From the NCBI GenBank assembly GCA_947448735.1, contig CANFOS010000012.1:22792-86791 (forward strand): 64,000 bases of DNA, in the 5' to 3' direction. A program made the translations under genes and the position numbers. Numbering within the stretch: position 1 is the stretch's first letter; the number at the start of each line of letters is the position of its first letter. This stretch comes from Comamonadaceae bacterium (GTDB taxonomy: Bacteria > Pseudomonadota > Gammaproteobacteria > Burkholderiales > Burkholderiaceae_C). The notes under the pieces are model-generated. The model had not been told where the DNA came from, made no database searches, and saw only the letters and a program-made list of their open reading frames with translations. Below are positions 46,407 through 55,457 of this stretch, piece after piece.

Positions 46407-46795
46407 AAAAACTTCAACCTCCTGGCTGGGCAGAACCCAAAGGCTACGCCAACGGCATCATGGCGCGTGGCACGCTGATTTTTGTCGGTGGGCAGATCGG
46501 CTGGAACGCCGCCCAGCAGTTTGAAAGCGATGACTTCATTGCGCAAACGCGGCAGGCTCTGATCAACATCGCTGCGGTGCTTCAAGCCGGTGGCGCTGGC
46601 CCGGAGCACATGGTGCGCATGACCTGGTACGTGACGGACCGGCTTGAATACACCGCCCGCCTGAAAGAGCTGGGTGCGGCCTACCGTGAGGTGATGGGTA
46701 GAAACTTCCCGGCCATGACCTGTGTGGAAGTCTCAGGCTTGGTAGAAGACCGGGCACGAATTGAGATTGAAGTGACGGCCGTTTTACCAGACTGA
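46403..46795 (+). CDS. Rid (YjgF/YER057c) family protein lacking the RidA arginine
   Basis: A 130-residue Rid fold, overlapping the ligase stop (ATGA). RidA deaminases hydrolyse reactive imines/enamines to ketones and need an Arg in CVEVARL (Arg105 in E. coli). Here the aligned text is CVEVSGLVEDRARIEIEV, with Gly at that place. It therefore resembles the Rid subfamilies without canonical deaminase activity. Within a pathway that yields an amino-cyclohexenone CoA thioester, binding or processing an enamine would still make sense. N-terminus LQPPGWAEPKGYANGIMARG is typical. Confidence 0.88.
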   Translation: MKKLQPPGWAEPKGYANGIMARGTLIFVGGQIGWNAAQQFESDDFIAQTRQALINIAAVLQAGGAGPEHMVRMTWYVTDRLEYTARLKELGAAYREVMGRNFPAMTCVEVSGLVEDRARIEIEVTAVLPD

Positions 46796-47245
46796 CTGTT
46801 GTCAGCTGTGGTCAAGCCAGCTTGAGCACCCCAAGGAGCCGGTTGCTCGGTTGGCAGGGTTGGGGCAGCTTCGGTTTTTTCCTGAAGCAGGCGAGTTTCT
46901 TTCGCAAAGCTGAAGATGAAAAGGGTGGTTCGCCTTGGGTACCACACCCGACAGGATGCTCGCGAGGGTCTTTTTGATGACATTAAGAGCTTTTACAACA
47001 TAATGCGGTGAGATGTAACGCTCAATGGATGGCACCCGATAGAGTTTGACATACGCAATCCAAGCGTCACTGTCGGTCCGTGATGTTGGGGAAATCCCAA
47101 CGTTGAAACCCAGAAAAAAGACCGTTGATGAACCTCAGGCCGAGCCGCCGCTGGCCTATCTTCTTGACTCGCGACCTTGGGGTGACGCGGGATTGCGCGA
47201 TCTGATCAGCACAAGTTTTAAAAAGCACAGTGAGCCAAAAACAGT
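46796..47245. other. Intergenic region, no convincing gene
   Basis: 450 bases between the Rid gene and the histidine kinase, less GC-rich than the neighbours. A plus-strand frame at 47046-47261 (71 codons, hydrophilic, with LAYLLDSRPWGDAGLRDLIS) overlaps the kinase start and cannot be excluded as a small coupled gene, but it has no recognisable family. No clear terminator or RNA gene is seen. Confidence 0.4.
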
Positions 47246-49282
47246 ATGCAGACCTCTTTGACGATAACAAAATCCTGGCGACAAACCGTGGTTCTGCTGG
47301 TGGCAGGTTTTCTGGCGGTGCTCTGGGGGGCGGTCGTTTGGAACTACCAGCGCAGCGAAAACGATCGGATCAACGATAGCCGCCAAGAAACCGCTTTCCT
47401 GGCCTTGCTTTACGCCAAGCACGCGGCCGCCAGGTTCAGCGAAGTTGACCGTGCGCTGCAAGACCTGCGCAAAACCTGGGTAAACCGTCCGCTTGATATG
47501 AAGGCTGACACCAAGGAATGGGGTGACTCGCTGGGAAAGGCGGTGCTCCAGATCGCCATCATCAATGCCGACGGATTCTTGGCTTACAGCACACTTGGAA
47601 TGGGTGATAAACCGGTGGACCTCACAGACCGGGAACATTTCAAAGTTCACCTGGAAAATCTTACGGACAAGCTTTTTGTCAGTCGCCCCGTCAAGGGGCG
47701 GCGGTCTGAGAAATGGTCGATCCAGCTGACCCGCCCGATTTTTAACAAAGAAAAGTTTGTCGGCGTGATCGTGCTGTCGGTAGACCCCCAATATTTTGCC
47801 GATTTTTACCAAGAGGGAAGTCTTCAAAAAGGGGGCAGGGCCACCATCGTTCGCGACACCGGCGAGCGCATGGTCATGAACCGCGAGTTTGAGCAATACA
47901 TCGGCACGAGCATTGACGTCTCGCGATATACCCGCCCCCACTCACCGCTGCGTGGCAGCTTTCGTGCTTTTTCCCAATTAGATGGCCTTGAGTATCTTTA
48001 CAGCTATGTCCGATTGCCGACCTACGGACTGACTGTGGCCATTGGCTACAGCCTGGCAGAAACGCTTGGCCCCGTGCGCAGCGATCAGTTACGGATACTG
48101 ATCGCTGCAGTCGTTGTGACGCTGCTCGTGCTGCTTTTAGCATTGCAATTTCTGCGCGCACTCAAAAACCAGGAAACCGCGCAAAAAGCACTGCTTCAAA
48201 GCCAGCGTCGCCTGAAAGCCAGAGATACACTTTTGGAAGAACTCTCTGAAAATGTGCCAGGCGTCATTTATCAGTACCAGTGGTTTCCTGATGGGAGCAC
48301 AAGCTATCCTTTTGTCAGCAAGGGCGTTGAAGCAGTTCTTAACTTGACCCCGGCACAGGTGTACAGCAAGCCAGGCTTGGTTTTTGGCCGCGTGCATCCG
48401 GACGATCGCGAGGCGATGGCGGCTTCCATTGCCGAATCAGCAAGCACGCTTGAGCCGTGGAAGCTCGAATTCCGGGTTAAACAGGAGCAAGAGCTGCGCT
48501 GGGTGGCAGGCCTCTCACAACCTAAAAAACTCGATGACGGCACCATCGTCTGGAACGGATTCGCAAGCGATGTCACCGCCAGCAAAAAAACCACGGTCGC
48601 TTTGCAACGGGCCAATGAAGAGCTCCAAACATTTTCGTATTCGGTATCGCATGACCTGCGGTCGCCACTGAGCACCATTGGCGGCTTTAGCGCGCTGCTG
48701 GGTAAAAAGCTGACGGGTGACGATAACGAAAAAGCGCGGCACTACCTCTCGCGCATTCAGCTTGCTGTGACGCAGATGGATCGCCTGATTGTCGACCTGC
48801 TGACGCTGGCGCAGGTCGCGCGCTCGACCCTGAAGCACGAAGTGGTCGACCTGTCTGCCCTGGCCAGCCACGTTGCAAATAACCTGCAGACGCGCCAGCC
48901 TGAGCGACAGGTGGCGCTGCACATTGAAATGGGTCTGAAGGTCCGGGGCGATTTGGGCCTGCTCCGGGCCGTGCTGGAAAACCTGCTCGGCAACGCCTGG
49001 AAGTACAGCGCAAAGCAAGCAGAGGCCGAAATTCACGTCGGCCAACAAGTCGATGCAGCAGGAAACCAGGTATTTTTCGTGCGCGACAACGGGGTCGGCT
49101 TTGACATGGCCTATTCGGGCAAGCTTTTCCAGCCATTCGAACGCCTGCACACGCCGGCGGAATTTGCTGGGAACGGCGTCGGTCTGGCCACTGTGAACCG
49201 CATCATCGGCCGGCACGGCGGCCGCATCTGGGCCGAGTCAGCACCCGGCCAGGGAGCCACTTTCTTTTTTACACTGAGTTAA
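47246..49282 (+). CDS. Membrane sensor histidine kinase with extracytoplasmic and PAS domains
   Basis: 678 residues: a first transmembrane helix at about 14-32 (VVLLVAGFLAVLWGAVVW), then a periplasmic Cache/PDC-type domain of about 245 residues (VDRALQDLRKTW, RPVKGRRSEKWSIQLTRPI). A second helix follows at about 282-305 (ILIAAVVVTLLVLLLAL), then a PAS domain (GVIYQYQWFPDGSTSYPFVS), H-box SYSVSHDLRSPLSTIGGF (His about 469) and the ATPase motifs NLLGNAWKYSAK, VRDNGVGFDM and GNGVGLATVNRIIGRHGG. It most resembles bacteriophytochrome-type/HisKA kinases. No response regulator is adjacent, so it is an orphan. The ribosome site is weak. Confidence 0.9.
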   Translation: MQTSLTITKSWRQTVVLLVAGFLAVLWGAVVWNYQRSENDRINDSRQETAFLALLYAKHAAARFSEVDRALQDLRKTWVNRPLDMKADTKEWGDSLGKAVLQIAIINADGFLAYSTLGMGDKPVDLTDREHFKVHLENLTDKLFVSRPVKGRRSEKWSIQLTRPIFNKEKFVGVIVLSVDPQYFADFYQEGSLQKGGRATIVRDTGERMVMNREFEQYIGTSIDVSRYTRPHSPLRGSFRAFSQLDGLEYLYSYVRLPTYGLTVAIGYSLAETLGPVRSDQLRILIAAVVVTLLVLLLALQFLRALKNQETAQKALLQSQRRLKARDTLLEELSENVPGVIYQYQWFPDGSTSYPFVSKGVEAVLNLTPAQVYSKPGLVFGRVHPDDREAMAASIAESASTLEPWKLEFRVKQEQELRWVAGLSQPKKLDDGTIVWNGFASDVTASKKTTVALQRANEELQTFSYSVSHDLRSPLSTIGGFSALLGKKLTGDDNEKARHYLSRIQLAVTQMDRLIVDLLTLAQVARSTLKHEVVDLSALASHVANNLQTRQPERQVALHIEMGLKVRGDLGLLRAVLENLLGNAWKYSAKQAEAEIHVGQQVDAAGNQVFFVRDNGVGFDMAYSGKLFQPFERLHTPAEFAGNGVGLATVNRIIGRHGGRIWAESAPGQGATFFFTLS

Positions 49283-49586
49283 GGGTGAGCGCTTGCTAAC
49301 CTGAAAGCTTTTGTCGCTGCAGGGATGGATGGCCTGACGTTGCACGGATTAGGCCGTTTATTGGCCAGCCTGTACAAATGAGTTGTAGATTTTGGAGCAG
49401 GCAAGGCTGGTGTTTGATGCCGACGCCTGACAAGCTAAACCTTAAAAGTCCGAAAAGGAAAACCGCAAAGCCTTCCATCGCATAGCCAAGCCTATTTGAT
49501 TGGTTTTGATCACAGTTACTACGGGCTTGACCGCAACCCATGTCTGCCAGGCCGGGGGAACTCTGTTCCAGCAATTTGGCTGGATT
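49283..49586. other. Intergenic region between convergent genes
   Basis: 304 bases between the kinase stop and the dehydrogenase stop on the other strand. I see no open frame with support, no strong hairpin-T terminator and no repeat. Confidence 0.4.
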
Positions 49587-50804
49587 TCAGCGCATCATCT
49601 CGCCGCTGATGATGATCTTGCGGACCTCGGTGGTCCCAGCGCCGATCTCCAGCAGCTTGATGGCGCGGTACAGACGGTTGATTTCCGACTCCCAGATGTA
49701 GCCGGTACCACCGTGGATCTGCACGGCTTCGTTGAGCACCTTGTTCATGGTGTCAGCCGCAAACATCACAGAAGCTGCTGTGATCTTGTGAATGTCGCCA
49801 CGGCCACCGCCGCCGACTTCCAGATCGTTGGCGGCACGCAGCGCCTGGTAGGTAAAGACGCGCATCGCCTCGACCCAGACAAACATATCGGCCAACTTGG
49901 ACTGGATCATCTGAAAGCTGCTGATCGGCTTGCCGAACTGCTGGCGCGTCTGCGCAAACTCCAGCGACAGTTCCAGCGCCCGTTCTGCAATCCCCAAACA
50001 AATCGGAGAGATCATGGCGCGCTCCAGATCCAGCCCGCTCATCACGATCTTGACGCCAGTGTCTTCCTCACCGACACGGTTAGCCGCTGGCACCCTGCAG
50101 TTGTCAAACACCAGCTCGGCCGTCTGGCTGCCGCGAAAGCCCATCTTGGTGAGCTTTTGCGCCACCTTGAAGCCGGGGAAATCCTTCTCAACAATAAAGG
50201 CCGAGATGCCCTTGGCGCCCTTTTCACGGTTGGTCTTGGCGTACACCAGCAACACATCGGCCACCGGGCCGTTGGTGATGTAAAGCTTGCTGCCATTGAG
50301 CACGTAATGGTCACCGTCAAGCGTAGCCGTGGTGCGCATTGAGCCGAGCGCATCCGAACCGGCGCCAGGCTCGGTCAGGCCCAGCGCGCCTATGGTCTTG
50401 CCACTGCACAAGCCAGGCAGGTAGCGCCTTTTCTGCTCTTCGTTTGCATTACGGTAGATGTTGTGCAGGCAAAGATTTTCATGCGCTACCCAGCTGAGTG
50501 CCATCGCGTGGTTCCAGCGCGAGAACGCCTGCAGCACCAGACCGCTGGTGAACATGTCCAGCCCGGCACCGCCCTCATCTTCAGGCACGGTGATGCCGAA
50601 ATACCCGGTCTTGCCGATCACCTTGAAAGCCTCTTCAGGCCACCACTCCTCGTTGTCCATACGCTGCGACAGCGGGTACAGCTCCTTGCGCGCGAAACGG
50701 TCGGCTTCGTCAAGCATGCCCTGCTCGTCATTTGACAGGCCCGCAAAACGCTGCATGGCGGAGCTCACCGGGATTGCGAATTCAGAAAGGTTGAACGTGT
50801 TCAT
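49587..50804 (-). CDS. Isovaleryl/citronellyl-CoA-type acyl-CoA dehydrogenase
   Basis: A 405-residue flavoprotein: LGLTEPGAGSDALGSM, GSKLYITNGPVADVLLVYA, RQQFGKPISSFQMIQSKLA, VQIHGGTGYIWESEINR. The catalytic Glu appears to be in GLDLERAMIS, the helix-G location used by isovaleryl-CoA dehydrogenase. The usual C-terminal Glu position reads IGAGTTEVRK. This is the LiuA/AtuD type acting on 3-methyl-branched acyl-CoA. It follows the crotonase on the minus strand by 36 bases, divergent from the transporter operon. Confidence 0.88.
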   Translation of the reverse strand: MNTFNLSEFAIPVSSAMQRFAGLSNDEQGMLDEADRFARKELYPLSQRMDNEEWWPEEAFKVIGKTGYFGITVPEDEGGAGLDMFTSGLVLQAFSRWNHAMALSWVAHENLCLHNIYRNANEEQKRRYLPGLCSGKTIGALGLTEPGAGSDALGSMRTTATLDGDHYVLNGSKLYITNGPVADVLLVYAKTNREKGAKGISAFIVEKDFPGFKVAQKLTKMGFRGSQTAELVFDNCRVPAANRVGEEDTGVKIVMSGLDLERAMISPICLGIAERALELSLEFAQTRQQFGKPISSFQMIQSKLADMFVWVEAMRVFTYQALRAANDLEVGGGGRGDIHKITAASVMFAADTMNKVLNEAVQIHGGTGYIWESEINRLYRAIKLLEIGAGTTEVRKIIISGEMMR

Positions 50805-50840
50805 GGGATGTCTGGAAAGAAATGATGTTTGTTGAGCAGC

Positions 50841-51617
50841 TCACGCCTGCCGTTTTTGAGCAAATGAGGCGACGCGCGCCGCGAAATCAGACGTCGCCGC
50901 GCAGCGCAGAAAGGCCGCTTTTTCGCGGTCAAGATGCGTCTCCAGCGCTGCTGCTGACTGGGCAGCGACCAGGCTCTTGAGTTCACTCAATGACTGGGGT
51001 GCCATCGCCAGCAAGTCGGCCACCCAGTTGTCTGTGGCCTGCTGAAGGTCCTCGTCATCGACCACGCGGTTGATCAGGCCAATTTGCAGAGCTTGCTCCG
51101 CCGTGAACTGGCCGCCCGTTGTCAGCGCTTCCAGCCCGCGCGAACTGCCCAGCTTATGGACCATGAAAAAAGTCAGTCCCCCATCTGCTGGCGCACCCAG
51201 CTTGGGATAAGCCACCACAAAACGCGCAGAACGCGCCGCCACCACAAAGTCGCAGGCCATGGCCAGCGAAAACCCTCCGCCCGCCAATGCGCCGTGCGCG
51301 CAGGCAATGACAGGCATGCGCAAGCGCTGAAGGCCCAGTACGCAGGCATGAAACGGCGTGATGGTTTTTTCAAGAAAGTCGGGCAGATCGGCGCGGTGTG
51401 CGTGCATGGCCGCCACATCGCCACCGGCACAAAACGAGCGCCCTTCACCGCGAAGCACCAGCACGCGGGCTGAGGCATTGCGGCTGACCTCCTCAATCGC
51501 ATCGCGCAGAACACCCGCCATCGCACTGTCGAGCGCATTCATGCGCTCAGGGCGATTCAGGGTCAGCGTCACCACTGCACCCTGCTGCGACGACAGGACT
51601 GGAGGAGTGCTGCTCAT
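50841..51617 (-). CDS. Crotonase-family enzyme (PaaG/isomerase-like)
   Basis: A 258-residue crotonase: FCAGGDVAAMHAHRADLPDF, HGALAGGGFSLAMACDFVVA. The two hydratase glutamates are replaced (Ser in GGGFSLAMACD, Tyr in VVAYPKLG), and an Asp is found in GAPADGGLTFF, the arrangement of enoyl-CoA isomerases such as PaaG. It may isomerise double bonds of unsaturated acyl-CoA, not hydrate them. It is the first gene of a two-gene minus-strand operon with the dehydrogenase at 49587. Confidence 0.85.
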   Translation of the reverse strand: MSSTPPVLSSQQGAVVTLTLNRPERMNALDSAMAGVLRDAIEEVSRNASARVLVLRGEGRSFCAGGDVAAMHAHRADLPDFLEKTITPFHACVLGLQRLRMPVIACAHGALAGGGFSLAMACDFVVAARSARFVVAYPKLGAPADGGLTFFMVHKLGSSRGLEALTTGGQFTAEQALQIGLINRVVDDEDLQQATDNWVADLLAMAPQSLSELKSLVAAQSAAALETHLDREKAAFLRCAATSDFAARVASFAQKRQA

Positions 51618-51964
51618 AGGAGTCTTCCCGCCACAAAAACACCTGATTTAATAATTTGACCCATTTTCAAATTTTCTCCATTAAGGATAGATATGTAATC
51701 AGTATTCCATGTGCCCATGGATAGGGTAATTACCGTATTTACTGATTTTTTGAAAATTATCGACGGGTTCACCCTCAAACTCAAGGATTTATAAGGGAAA
51801 TCCATAAGCATCATTATTTTTGAGTCAGGGTCATAATTTGACCAGCTTGAGAACCGCCAGATGATTTTTAGACGGGTTGTCCAGAGAAACACAATGCAAA
51901 AGCACCACGGAGACAAACTCATGACACCAGCCGTCCCCTTCAACAGGGTCAACCGGTGCAAGGC
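51618..51964. promoter_or_regulatory. AT-rich divergent control region with palindromes
   Basis: About 230 bases (51645-51870) have roughly one-third GC, far below the neighbours. It contains GGATTT-7-AAATCC (51785-51803) and GGTCA-TAATT-TGACC (51829-51843). An ATAATTTGACC motif occurs twice, near 51650 and 51833. It separates the dehydrogenase/crotonase pair from the transporter operon and is the natural place for both promoters and for the operator of the TetR protein encoded at 62260. Confidence 0.5.
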
Positions 51965-52756
51965 ATGCTGAGCATCACGAACCTGCAGGTCTTTTACGAC
52001 CATGCGGTGGAAGCGGTGCGCGACGTCTCGATGGAAGTCGGTCCCGGCCGTATTATTGCGCTGCTGGGCAGCAACGGTGCTGGCAAGTCCACCGTCCTCA
52101 AAGCCATCAGCGGCGTGCTCTACCCTGAGGAAGGCGAGATCACCGGCGGTGTCATCACCTATGACGGCAAGCCCATCAACAAGCTCGCCCCACATGACAT
52201 CGTCAGGCTGGGCCTGGTCCAGGTGCCCGAAGGACGCAGGCTGTTCGACACCCTGACGGTGGACGAAAACCTGCTCATGGGCGGCTACGCGCGGCCCGCC
52301 AGCGAGTCGGCCGAAGCGTTGGAACGCATTTTTGAACTCTTCCCGGCGATTGAGTCGCATCGCCACCGCGTCTCTGGCTATCTCTCAGGCGGCCAGCAGC
52401 AAATGGTGGCCATTGGCCGTGCACTGATGGGCCAGCCACGCCTGCTGCTACTTGACGAGCCGTCACTGGGTCTGGCACCGCAAATCATCACCGAAATATT
52501 CCAGGCGATCCGCAAGCTGCGCGACGAGCGCGGCCTGACCGTCTTGCTGGTCGAGCAAAACGCCCAGCTGGCGCTGTCGGTCGCCGATTACGGCTACATC
52601 ATGGAGCGTGGCCGCATTGTGCTGGACGACACACCGCAAAAGCTGCTGGCGAACAACGACGTGAAGGAGTTCTACCTGGGCGTTCAGGACGGCGGCGAGC
52701 GCCGCAGCATGCGCGACATCAAGCACTACAAGCGCCGCAAGAGGTGGCTGTCATGA
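51965..52756 (+). CDS. LivF-type ABC transporter ATPase (module 2)
   Basis: A 263-residue ATPase: LLGSNGAGKSTVLKAISG, YLSGGQQQMVAIGRALMG and LLLLDEPSLGLAPQIITE. It has the same C-terminal basic tail as module 1 (FYLGVQDGGERRSMRDIKHY then KRRKRWLS). ATG 51965 (MLSITNLQVFY) matches family N-termini; a GTG at 51956 is possible. It heads a tight operon: its stop overlaps the LivG start (ATGA). Confidence 0.92.
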   Translation: MLSITNLQVFYDHAVEAVRDVSMEVGPGRIIALLGSNGAGKSTVLKAISGVLYPEEGEITGGVITYDGKPINKLAPHDIVRLGLVQVPEGRRLFDTLTVDENLLMGGYARPASESAEALERIFELFPAIESHRHRVSGYLSGGQQQMVAIGRALMGQPRLLLLDEPSLGLAPQIITEIFQAIRKLRDERGLTVLLVEQNAQLALSVADYGYIMERGRIVLDDTPQKLLANNDVKEFYLGVQDGGERRSMRDIKHYKRRKRWLS

Positions 52757-53559
52757 ACATGCCCGTGCAAACTACCATGGCCGATCCCATCCTTGAATTT
52801 GCAGACATCTCCAAACGCTTTGGCGGCCTGCAGGCGCTCGGCGACATCAGCCTGCGCGTAATGCCGGGCGAGATCTGCAGCATCATCGGCCCTAACGGTG
52901 CCGGCAAGACCACACTTTTTAACCTCGCCTCCTGCCTGCTCAAGCCCACCACGGGCACGGTGACCTTTGACGGTGAAGACATCACCCACCTGGCTGCACA
53001 CAACCTGGCCAAACGCGGGCTGGCGCGCACCTTCCAGAACCTGGCCGTGTTCAAACACGAAACTGTCATCGACAACATCCTGACTGGCATGCATTCGCGC
53101 CTGGGCACCGGCATCTTCGGCGCTGCGCTGTTCTGGGGTGCGACACGCAACGCTGAAATCCGGGCGCGTGAAACCGCCGAAGAAATTGTCGAGTTCCTTG
53201 AAATCGAATCAATTCGTGATTTGCCCGTGGGCACCTTGTCCTATGGCCTGCAAAAAAGGGTGGAGCTTGGCCGCGCACTGGCCATGAAGCCCAAGCTCTT
53301 GCTGTTGGACGAAATGGTCTCGGGCATGAACCAGGAAGAAACCGAAGATATCGCACGTTTCATCCTCGACATCCGGGAGGAGCGCAATGTGACCGTCATG
53401 ATGATCGAGCATGAAATGGGCATCGTGATGGACATCTCCGACCATGTCTGCGTGCTCAATTTCGGCCGCAAGATTGCCGATGGAACGCCGGCCACCGTGT
53501 CGAAAGACCCCGCCGTGATTGCCGCCTACCTTGGCCAGGATGTGGAGGCAGCAGCATGA
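52753..53559 (+). CDS. LivG-type ABC transporter ATPase (module 2)
   Basis: A 268-residue ATPase. IIGPNGAGKTTLFNLASC, LSYGLQKRVELGRALAM and LLLLDEMVSGMNQEETED are present; the residue after the Walker B Glu is Met, where Pro is usual. ARTFQNLAVFKHETVIDNIL is the HAAT LivG segment. ATG 52753 overlaps the LivF stop. Its own stop overlaps the ligase ATG at 53556. Confidence 0.92.
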   Translation: MNMPVQTTMADPILEFADISKRFGGLQALGDISLRVMPGEICSIIGPNGAGKTTLFNLASCLLKPTTGTVTFDGEDITHLAAHNLAKRGLARTFQNLAVFKHETVIDNILTGMHSRLGTGIFGAALFWGATRNAEIRARETAEEIVEFLEIESIRDLPVGTLSYGLQKRVELGRALAMKPKLLLLDEMVSGMNQEETEDIARFILDIREERNVTVMMIEHEMGIVMDISDHVCVLNFGRKIADGTPATVSKDPAVIAAYLGQDVEAAA

Positions 53560-55457
53560 CCCGTCCCGACCCGGCACTTGCAGATCTTCAATTGCCACCC
53601 GGCCTGGCAGAAGGCCAAGCCACCATGCCTGGCCTGCTGCGCCACCGGGCGCGCGCCACACCGGACCAGATCGCGCTGCGCGAAAAAAAACGCGGTGTCT
53701 GGCAGGGCACGACCTGGCAGGGCTACTTTGAAAAGGCCAGGGCCTTTGCGCTTTTTCTCAAGTCACAGGGATTCATGCCCGGCGACAAACTCATCATTGC
53801 CTCCGACGGCACACCAGAGTGGTTTTTTGCCGACTTGGCTGCGCAGTCGCTGGGCGGCGTTACCGTCGGTATCTACCCGACCAACCCATGGCCGGAGCTG
53901 CAATACATTGCACGCCACTGCCGCGCCAAGATCGCCGTTTGCGGCGACCAGGAGCAGACCGACAAGGTACTGACGGCCATGCAGCTCGAAGGCGGCCTGC
54001 CCGACATGAAGCGGGTGCTGACAGTCGACTGGAAAGGCATGCGCCAGTACACCGAGAGCTGCCTGATGTCTTTCAACGACGCGCTTGCGGAGGGCTCCGA
54101 CCTGGCTGCCGATCCGGCACAGATCGAAAACTACGAACAGACCATTGATGGCCTTCGCGCCGAGCAGGACGCCCTGATCGTCTACACCTCAGGCACGACC
54201 GGCATGCCCAAGGGCGCCCGTCTTTCACACCGCGGCATTCTTTCAGACGCCTGGGCACTGGGCCAAGTGCACGGCTTTGCTGGCAAGCCCATGTCGGTGG
54301 TCTGCTATTTGCCTTTATGCCATGTGGCCGAGCGCCTGATGTCGCCCGTCATGCAGCTGTCTTACGGCACGGTTGTGTACTTTGCAGAGTCGATAGATAC
54401 AGTGACGCAAAACCTGCGCGAGATAGGCCCGAGCTTTTTCTTCGGCGTGCCCCGCATCTGGGAAAAGCTGCAGTATGAAATACTGATCAAGTCACGCGAC
54501 GCCAGGCCGCTGGCGCAGTGGGCCTTCAAGAAGGCGCTGGCCATAGGCACGCCGATTGCCGAGCGCACCATCGCCAATAACGGCGATCCGGTCAGTCTGC
54601 GAGATAGCTTTGTCGGCTGGCTGCTGCGGGCAACCGTCTTCAGCAACCTGCTGGCCAGCATAGGGCTGGACCGGACCTGGATATCGATGACGGGAGGCGC
54701 ATCCATCTCGCCGTCCGTCATCTTGTTCTTCCGCGCCATGGGCGTACCGATTTACCAGATTTACGGGATGACGGAGTGCAGCGGCGCAAGTCACGCGCAA
54801 TCTAAACGCATGTCGCGTCTGGGCTGGTGCGGCCCGCCGCTGCCGGGCATCGTGGAGCAGCGCATCCTGCCCGATGGCGAACTCCAGCTGCGTGGACGTA
54901 TCGTCTTTAACGGATACCTTTATGACGAGGCCGCGACTGCAGCAGCCGTTTCCGACGGCTGGCTCAGCACCGGCGACGTGGTCGAGCTAGATGTTGCCAC
55001 CGGCCAGGTGCAGATCATCGACCGCAAGAAAGCTATTTTGATCACCAGCGGCGGCAAAAACATCACCCCATCGCTGATAGAGAACACGCTCAAAGAAAGC
55101 CTGTATATCAGCGAAGCGGTGCTGCTCGGTGACGGTCGGCATTTCGTTGCGGCACTGATCCAGATAGACCTGGACACTGTCGGTAAATGGGCGCAAGAGC
55201 ATGGCTTGGCTTACACCACTTACGAGACACTGGCGGCGCTGGAGGCCGTCAAAGGTCTCATCAACGAAGACGTGGAACGCGTCAACGCACGCTTTTCACG
55301 CGTCGAAAATATCCGCAAGTTCGTCATCCTGAAGAAACAGCTCGACCATGATGACGGCGAACTTACCGCCACCATGAAGGTGCGCCGCAACGTGATTGAA
55401 AAGAAGTTTGCTGCCGAAATCAGTGAGATCTATGGACCCGCAAAGGAAACCGCATGA
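53556..55457 (+). CDS. AMP-forming acyl-CoA ligase within transporter operon (module 2)
   Basis: A 633-residue long-chain-type acyl-CoA synthetase. P-loop IVYTSGTTGMPKGARLSHRG (about residue 210), motif YQIYGMTECSGASHA, hinge WLSTGDVVELDVATGQVQII and terminal QLDHDDGELTATMKVRRNV are all intact. It overlaps LivG upstream and LivH downstream by 4 bases each. It is therefore produced in step with the importer, which suggests trapping of the incoming acid as its CoA ester. It is paralogous to 27054, with a slightly shorter C-terminus. Confidence 0.9.
   Translation: MTRPDPALADLQLPPGLAEGQATMPGLLRHRARATPDQIALREKKRGVWQGTTWQGYFEKARAFALFLKSQGFMPGDKLIIASDGTPEWFFADLAAQSLGGVTVGIYPTNPWPELQYIARHCRAKIAVCGDQEQTDKVLTAMQLEGGLPDMKRVLTVDWKGMRQYTESCLMSFNDALAEGSDLAADPAQIENYEQTIDGLRAEQDALIVYTSGTTGMPKGARLSHRGILSDAWALGQVHGFAGKPMSVVCYLPLCHVAERLMSPVMQLSYGTVVYFAESIDTVTQNLREIGPSFFFGVPRIWEKLQYEILIKSRDARPLAQWAFKKALAIGTPIAERTIANNGDPVSLRDSFVGWLLRATVFSNLLASIGLDRTWISMTGGASISPSVILFFRAMGVPIYQIYGMTECSGASHAQSKRMSRLGWCGPPLPGIVEQRILPDGELQLRGRIVFNGYLYDEAATAAAVSDGWLSTGDVVELDVATGQVQIIDRKKAILITSGGKNITPSLIENTLKESLYISEAVLLGDGRHFVAALIQIDLDTVGKWAQEHGLAYTTYETLAALEAVKGLINEDVERVNARFSRVENIRKFVILKKQLDHDDGELTATMKVRRNVIEKKFAAEISEIYGPAKETA

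Noticed and set aside
51614..52366. 250-codon minus-strand frame over the AT-rich patch and livF
   Set aside because: Half lies antisense to a clear ABC ATPase and the rest is low-complexity AT-rich sequence.
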